DNA of 8,860 bases from Candidatus Zixiibacteriota bacterium (GTDB taxonomy: Bacteria > Zixibacteria > MSB-5A5 > GN15 > FEB-12), in NCBI GenBank assembly GCA_023132995.1, contig JAGLXI010000147.1, forward strand, positions 1 to 8,860, given 5' to 3'. The position numbers and the translations under genes were made by a program. The notes under the pieces were generated by a model, which saw only the letters and a list, made by a program, of their open reading frames with translations, was not told the origin of the DNA and ran no database searches. Shown in pieces: positions 5,232 to 8,860 of the stretch; within the stretch, counting starts at the first letter, position 1; the number at the start of each line of letters is the position of its first letter.

Positions 5232-6167
5232 TTAGAACACGCTGAACTTGAAGTATTTCCTCGGGTTCTTTTCGATGTCCGAGACGAGGTTGCCGATTCG
5301 CGTCATGAGATTGACGGTCTCGGAGTAGAAGGCGGTATCGCTCACAAACAACCCCAACGATCCTTCGGCCGCCTGGACTTTGTTCATAATCGTATCCAAA
5401 CGCGCCGACGTGGCAGCGAGGTTGTCGTACAGTTGCGGGTCGCTGATGATCTTGCCCAGGCTGCCGCTGTTGTCCTGTACCTTCCGGGAAAGGCTGGAAA
5501 TGGCGTCGGCTGTTTCCTCTATGGAGCCGATAATGCGTTCCTGGTTATCGTGGAGTGAAGCCGTGAGGGCGGTCAAGTTGGTCAGCAGTCGGGTCATCTG
5601 GACATAGAGCGAATCGCTGGTGGTCATCCTGCCCAGTGTTCCCTCGCCGCGGTTCATGCGCGCAATGACATCATCGAGGTTGCTCAAGAGGCTGCTGGCT
5701 TCGTCCAGCGCCATCTCCCCTGTCTTGAACATCGCTTCCGCACTACCGGCGTCAAGGGCGGGGATGACCGCCATCTCTTCGATCATCCTTTCCTGCCTGG
5801 GGCCGGGAATGACCTCCAGGTACTTGTCCCCCAGGAACCCGATGGTTCCCAGTTGCACGCGGCATCCCTCTGTCAGCATGGGCCACACCGCTTTCTTGAC
5901 CCGGCAGATCACTTTCACCTGGCGCAGGGAGTCGACGTTGACGAAGTCCACGGAACGCACGTTGCCTACTTCAACACCGGACATCCAGACCGGCGAGCCT
6001 TTCACCAAGCCGCTGACGTTCCTGAAGTAACAGACGAACTCACCCTTGGGGTCGAAAATGGACGTTCCCCCTCCGGTCAGCGACGCCCAGAGCATAGCGG
6101 CGATTGCAAACACGAGCACCAGTCCGACTTTCAGGCTGCTCCACTTTACTGTCGTAGTTCGTTCCAT
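5232..6167 (-). CDS. mlaD: MlaD-like MCE-domain lipid-transport subunit
   Basis: A 311-residue protein; start at the ATG at 6167 with AGGA 8 nt upstream. One N-terminal membrane anchor (about 14-32) is followed by a single MCE domain (about 38-121): FDPKGEFVCYFRNVSGLVKG, then SPVWMSGVEVGNV (58-70) and LGTIGFLGDKYLEVIPG (106-122). The rest (about 125-300) is helical and carries three copies of a (E/S)G(T/S)LG motif at 175-179, 234-238 and 268-272, each followed by a D, an aromatic and a leucine-rich helix. It ends NPRKYFKFSVF, a tail typical of the family. MCE proteins form hexamers in the periplasm that bind phospholipids and carry them to or from the permease-ATPase complex. The gene is third in the operon, 94 bp after mlaF; a short hairpin (6182-6196) sits just upstream of its ribosome site. 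A TATAAT at 6249-6254 (minus strand) lacks a credible -35. Confidence 0.9.
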   Translation of the reverse strand: MERTTTVKWSSLKVGLVLVFAIAAMLWASLTGGGTSIFDPKGEFVCYFRNVSGLVKGSPVWMSGVEVGNVRSVDFVNVDSLRQVKVICRVKKAVWPMLTEGCRVQLGTIGFLGDKYLEVIPGPRQERMIEEMAVIPALDAGSAEAMFKTGEMALDEASSLLSNLDDVIARMNRGEGTLGRMTTSDSLYVQMTRLLTNLTALTASLHDNQERIIGSIEETADAISSLSRKVQDNSGSLGKIISDPQLYDNLAATSARLDTIMNKVQAAEGSLGLFVSDTAFYSETVNLMTRIGNLVSDIEKNPRKYFKFSVF

Positions 6168-6261
6168 ATCTCAGGTCCTTTCCGGGTCGTGCCCGGCCTG
6201 TTTCATGGCGCCCTGCCGGTGGAAGGGCACAGCAGGAGCGACCCACGAATTATACAACCCG

Positions 6262-7050
6262 TCAGGGGGAAATGCCACCGTCAAAGAACTTCCGTTTGAA
6301 AACGCCGGTCATCGAATCTCTGAAAGGAGCCAGAAACTCCTGCACCCTTGTGTCACGGCAGTCGCGAAGCTGTTCATAGGAGCCATCGAAGGCCAACTCC
6401 CCCCGGTAGACGACAACGTACCTGTCCGCCATTGCGAAAGCATCGGCGATCTGGTGTGTCACCACGATCGTCGACACCGTCCGCTCCCGGTGAAGTTTGT
6501 TTATCAGATTCACAACGTTGCGGGTGGCATAGGGGTCAAGGCCGGTGGTCGGTTCGTCATAGAGCATTATCTCGGGATCGGTGGAAAGGAGCGCACGCCC
6601 TATCGCCACCCGACGCCGCATACCCCCGGAAAGTTGATCGGGGAGCTTGTCTATCACTTCGTCTGCGTCGAGCCCCACAAATCCCAGCATGGATCTCACG
6701 CGGAGTCCGATCTCCTTCCACGGGAGCGCTGTGTGTTCGATCAGGTAGTAACCGACGTTCTCGCCCACGCTAAGCGAATCAAAGAGCGCGCCGTCCTGAA
6801 ACACCATCCCGATCTTCCGCCTTATCCGGCGTTTCGATTTTTCGTTCATGCGGCAGATGTCGCGGTGATCTACGTTCACCTCGCCTCGCTGCGAAGTCTC
6901 TAATCCCAGGATAAGACGCAGGATCGTGGACTTGCCTGAGCCGGAAGGCCCCATCACCACGACCGCCTCCGAGTCGTCCACGGTGAAGGAGATGTTGCGC
7001 AGCACGGAGTGGTCGCCGTACGAGAAATCCACGTTCTTGAGTTCAATCAT
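6262..7050 (-). CDS. mlaF: MlaF-like ABC transporter ATPase
   Basis: A 262-residue ATPase starting at the ATG at 7050; the frame is open further upstream to 7122 but that part lies inside mlaE. The start overlaps the mlaE stop as ATGA (7047-7050) and AAGGG lies 6 nt upstream, so translation is probably coupled. All ABC motifs are intact: Walker A GPSGSGKST (34-42), Q-loop Gln85 in GMVFQDGALFDSLSV, signature LSGGM (140-144), Walker B IMLYDEP with Glu166, D-loop TGLDP (169-173) and switch His199. The DGALFDSLSVGENVGY and LSGGMRRRVAIGRAL strings are characteristic of the Mla/Ttg2A subfamily. It should hydrolyse ATP on the cytoplasmic face to power lipid transfer by MlaE and MlaD. Length is normal for the family. 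Confidence 0.93.
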   Translation of the reverse strand: MIELKNVDFSYGDHSVLRNISFTVDDSEAVVVMGPSGSGKSTILRLILGLETSQRGEVNVDHRDICRMNEKSKRRIRRKIGMVFQDGALFDSLSVGENVGYYLIEHTALPWKEIGLRVRSMLGFVGLDADEVIDKLPDQLSGGMRRRVAIGRALLSTDPEIMLYDEPTTGLDPYATRNVVNLINKLHRERTVSTIVVTHQIADAFAMADRYVVVYRGELAFDGSYEQLRDCRDTRVQEFLAPFRDSMTGVFKRKFFDGGISP

Positions 7051-7835
7051 AAGTAACCCTTGATCCAGTTGAATACGACCCGGGTGATGAAGAAGTTGCC
7101 GATCAGGATGGTTATGGAACACAGGACGACCGAGTTCGTGGTCGCCCGGCCGACGCCCTTGGTGCCGCCGGCGGAACTGAACCCCTTGTAGCAGGAGATG
7201 AAGGCGATAACGAACGAAAACAATACCGGCTTGAGCAGCCCGACAAAGATGTTCCCGAAGACCAACCGCTCCCTGACGGCCGACCAGTACATCGTCGAGG
7301 TGACGTGGGCCACTAGCGTGGCGATAACCCAGCCACCGAAGAGGGCGATGACATCACAGATGACCGTCATCGCCGGGAGCATGATGATCAGCGCGATCAA
7401 TCGCGGGACGGCGAGTTTCTTGAGAGGGTCGATACCGAAAGCAACCATGGCGTCAAGCTGGTTGGACGACTTCATGGCGCCGATCTCGGCCGTGATGCCC
7501 GCCGCCACACGAGCGGCAAACATGACCCCGGTCAACACCGGGCCCAACTCACGGATGATGGAAATGGCCATGATCCGGCCGAGGTAGTTCTTGGCTCCAA
7601 AGTCCATCAGCTCCATCGAGAACGCCAGGGCAAACCCCTGACCGGCAAAAATGCCGGTGAGAACGATGAGAACCATCGACCCGACACCGATCAGGTACAT
7701 CTGCTCCATCGTCTCGCGCAGGTAAAACCGCCGGGAGAACAAAGCCCCCACCATCCGGGCCGAGAAGAAAAACAGGCGCTGGCTCTCATAGGCAGCATGT
7801 TTGAGCCAGTTGTCAAAGGCGCTTAGAATGGCCAC
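7047..7835 (-). CDS. mlaE: MlaE-like ABC transporter permease
   Basis: A 262-residue inner-membrane permease. The start is a GTG at 7835 preceded by AGGAAAGGA; the next internal ATG would remove the amphipathic N-terminal helix the family has, so the GTG is preferred. An amphipathic N-terminus (about 1-45) is followed by hydrophobic segments near 47-70, 92-115, 143-175, 195-217 and 235-255. Family motifs are clear: IIRELGPVLTGVMFAARVAA (93-112), the coupling-helix region EIGAMKSSNQLDAM (117-130) and SAGGTKGVGRATTNSVV (221-237). It forms the dimeric membrane core through which phospholipids pass between MlaD and the inner membrane. First gene of the operon, behind a good promoter. No mlaB or mlaC is next to it in this window. 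Confidence 0.93.
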   Translation of the reverse strand: MAILSAFDNWLKHAAYESQRLFFFSARMVGALFSRRFYLRETMEQMYLIGVGSMVLIVLTGIFAGQGFALAFSMELMDFGAKNYLGRIMAISIIRELGPVLTGVMFAARVAAGITAEIGAMKSSNQLDAMVAFGIDPLKKLAVPRLIALIIMLPAMTVICDVIALFGGWVIATLVAHVTSTMYWSAVRERLVFGNIFVGLLKPVLFSFVIAFISCYKGFSSAGGTKGVGRATTNSVVLCSITILIGNFFITRVVFNWIKGYL

Positions 7836-7858
7836 TGTTCCTTTCCTATACTCAATCT

Positions 7859-7887
7859 ATGTTATCGGGGATTTCCGGGTAAGTCAA
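7859..7887 (-). promoter_or_regulatory. Promoter of the mlaEFD operon
   Basis: On the minus strand TTGACT (7882-7887, 5 of 6) and TAACAT (7859-7864, 4 of 6) are separated by exactly 17 nt. The predicted start lies about 17 nt before the mlaE GTG, leaving just enough leader for the AGGAAAGGA ribosome site. It lies back to back with the promoter of the plus-strand gene. Confidence 0.55.
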
Positions 7888-7901
7888 GGTAAAATGGCCT
7901 C

Positions 7902-7929
7902 TTGAAATACGACACAATATGTCTATATT
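7902..7929 (+). promoter_or_regulatory. Promoter of the PP-loop ATPase gene
   Basis: TTGAAA (7902-7907, 5 of 6) and TATATT (7924-7929, 5 of 6) are spaced by 16 nt. Transcription would start near 7936, about 21 nt before the ATG at 7957. Its -35 lies 14 bp from the -35 of the mla promoter, so the two promoters are divergent and share a compact control region. Confidence 0.55.
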
Positions 7930-7931
7930 GT
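7914..7931. promoter_or_regulatory. Inverted-repeat operator candidate over the -10 box
   Basis: ACAATAT (7914-7920) and ATATTGT (7925-7931) form a perfect 7-bp inverted repeat with a GTCT spacer, covering the -10 box of the plus-strand promoter. The size and position would suit a dimeric repressor. The hexamer TACGAC flanks it on each side (7908-7913 and 7934-7939) as a direct repeat. No regulator gene is visible, so the binding protein is unknown. Confidence 0.4.
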
Positions 7932-7956
7932 CCTACGACATCCGGTGGCGTCAAAC

Positions 7957-8860
7957 ATGGATAATAGCAATGCCCGTGATATGAGTGATGATAACAAATA
8001 CCGAGAGAGCATCCCGAAGCGCCCTCACGCCATCGCTCTCTTTTCCGGAGGGTTGGATTCCACCCTTTCGATACTCCTGATGCTCAAACAGGATATCAGG
8101 GTGACGGCTCTGACTTTCGTGACGCATTTCGAGTGCGGTCCGAGGGAGTATTCCTCCGGCGAGTTTGATCCCTACGCAGTCGCACAGAAGTACGGGTTTG
8201 ACGTAAAAATAGTGCACTTTGGGGAGGAGTTCATCGACATCGTCAGGAATCCCCGGTTCGGCCATGGCAAGAACATGAACCCGTGCACCGACTGCCGCAT
8301 TCTCATGCTGAGGGAGGCCCGCAAAGTCATGGAAGAATCCGGTGCCGACTTCATTGTGACCGGCGAGGTGCTCGGCCAGAGACCAATGTCACAGTTGAAG
8401 GACAAACTCAACCTGGTCGTAAACCAATCGGGTCTGAAAGGCAAGCTTCTGCGCCCACTTTCGGCCGGGCTTCTCCCCCCGACGGATCCGGAACTCAGCG
8501 GCCTGGTCGACCGTGACCAGCTTGAGGCCATCAACGGCCGGAGCCGACGGCGACAGATGGAACTGGCCGAACAGCTTGGTCTGGAGAGTCATTTCTCCCC
8601 CGCGGGAGGTTGTCTGCTCACCGACCGAAGCTATTCCAACAAACTCCGAGATCTGTTAGCTCATAGCGAGCACGTCACATTTGATGACTTTGACCTGCTT
8701 CGTGCGGGCCGCCATTTCCGACTTGACGCCAACACCAAACTGATCGTAGGCCGCAATGAAGAGGACAACACCCGCATACTCACTCAGAAACGACCACAAT
8801 ATGTCCAGCTTGAGGCTTTAGGTATCGGTTCGCCAATCGCGCTGTTGATCGGAGAGGCAA
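7957..8860 (+). CDS. ThiI/MnmA-like PP-loop ATPase fused to NFACT-R-like domain (partial)
   Basis: At least 301 residues, running off the right edge. The ATG at 7957 follows GGTGG at 8 nt; a second in-frame ATG at 7981 has no ribosome site. The PP-loop nucleotide-binding motif FSGGLDST is at 29-36, followed by a Rossmann-like ATPase domain. NPCTDC (108-113) resembles the NPCxxC of MnmA with Cys110 and Cys113; later come TGEVLGQRPMSQ (135-146), LLRPLSAGLLPPTDPE (164-179) and PAGGCLLT (215-222) with Cys219. A Cys pair of this kind serves sulfur transfer in tRNA thiouridine synthases. The tail GRHFRLDANTKLIVGRNEED (251-270) resembles the NFACT-R RNA-binding domain found in RqcH-type proteins. 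The combination suggests a tRNA-modifying thiolase; the target base is not known and the ThiI label used for such proteins may be loose. It is divergent from the mla operon and has its own promoter with an operator-like palindrome. Confidence 0.82.
   Translation, partial: MDNSNARDMSDDNKYRESIPKRPHAIALFSGGLDSTLSILLMLKQDIRVTALTFVTHFECGPREYSSGEFDPYAVAQKYGFDVKIVHFGEEFIDIVRNPRFGHGKNMNPCTDCRILMLREARKVMEESGADFIVTGEVLGQRPMSQLKDKLNLVVNQSGLKGKLLRPLSAGLLPPTDPELSGLVDRDQLEAINGRSRRRQMELAEQLGLESHFSPAGGCLLTDRSYSNKLRDLLAHSEHVTFDDFDLLRAGRHFRLDANTKLIVGRNEEDNTRILTQKRPQYVQLEALGIGSPIALLIGEA

Noticed and set aside
6249..6254. TATAAT on the minus strand between mlaF and mlaD as an internal promoter
   Set aside because: No acceptable -35 hexamer lies 16-18 nt upstream, so the match alone is not enough.
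8796..8805. ACAATATGTC inside the PP-loop gene, identical to half of the operator candidate
   Set aside because: It lacks the second arm and lies in coding sequence; a 10-base match of this kind can be chance.

Overview
The window comes from a diderm (Gram-negative-type) bacterium with moderately GC-rich coding sequence. An MlaE-MlaF-MlaD lipid-transport operon implies an outer membrane. The gene set (B12-type radical SAM protein, three-gene Mla operon, PP-loop/NFACT-R fusion) and the many small palindromic intergenic repeats would fit an uncultivated lineage of the FCB type. That placement is a low-confidence guess from memory, not something the sequence proves.

Layout, left to right. Bases 1-551 (-) hold the first 183 codons of a B12-binding radical SAM protein that runs off the left edge. 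Bases 741-2042 (-) encode a 433-residue membrane protein of unknown function: four membrane segments, a periplasmic domain of about 200 residues and a charged cytoplasmic tail. A 250-bp gap (2043-2292) with no recognisable gene separates it from a divergent GT4-type glycosyltransferase (2293-3456, +) that lacks the usual E-x7-E glutamates.

Bases 3457-5231 form a repeat-rich accessory patch. It holds a REP-like palindrome, a pair of 145-bp direct repeats (3614-3758 and 4792-5116) and several smaller repeats and hairpins. Between the direct repeats lies one AT-rich orphan gene (4197-4751, +; 184 aa). The right-hand repeat is split by a 176-bp MITE-like insertion (4924-5099). That insertion has terminal inverted repeats, an apparent 4-bp TAAA target duplication and two back-to-back REP-type hairpins; the left-hand repeat preserves the uninterrupted site.

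Bases 5232-7835 (-) are the Mla-type operon, transcribed in the order mlaE (permease), mlaF (ATPase; start-stop overlap with mlaE) and mlaD (MCE-domain substrate-binding subunit). Together they would form an inner-membrane ABC complex that moves phospholipids between the inner membrane and the periplasm or outer membrane. A good sigma70-like promoter precedes mlaE. A back-to-back promoter, overlapped by a perfect 7-bp inverted repeat, precedes the last gene (7957 to the right edge, +). That gene encodes a ThiI/MnmA-like PP-loop ATPase with a C-terminal NFACT-R-like RNA-binding segment, probably a tRNA-thiolation-type enzyme.

The most unusual part is the 3.6-5.1 kb patch: an AT-rich orphan gene bracketed by imperfect direct repeats, one of which carries a nested, cleanly resolvable non-autonomous element. 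No transposase, integrase, CRISPR array or RNA gene was seen.
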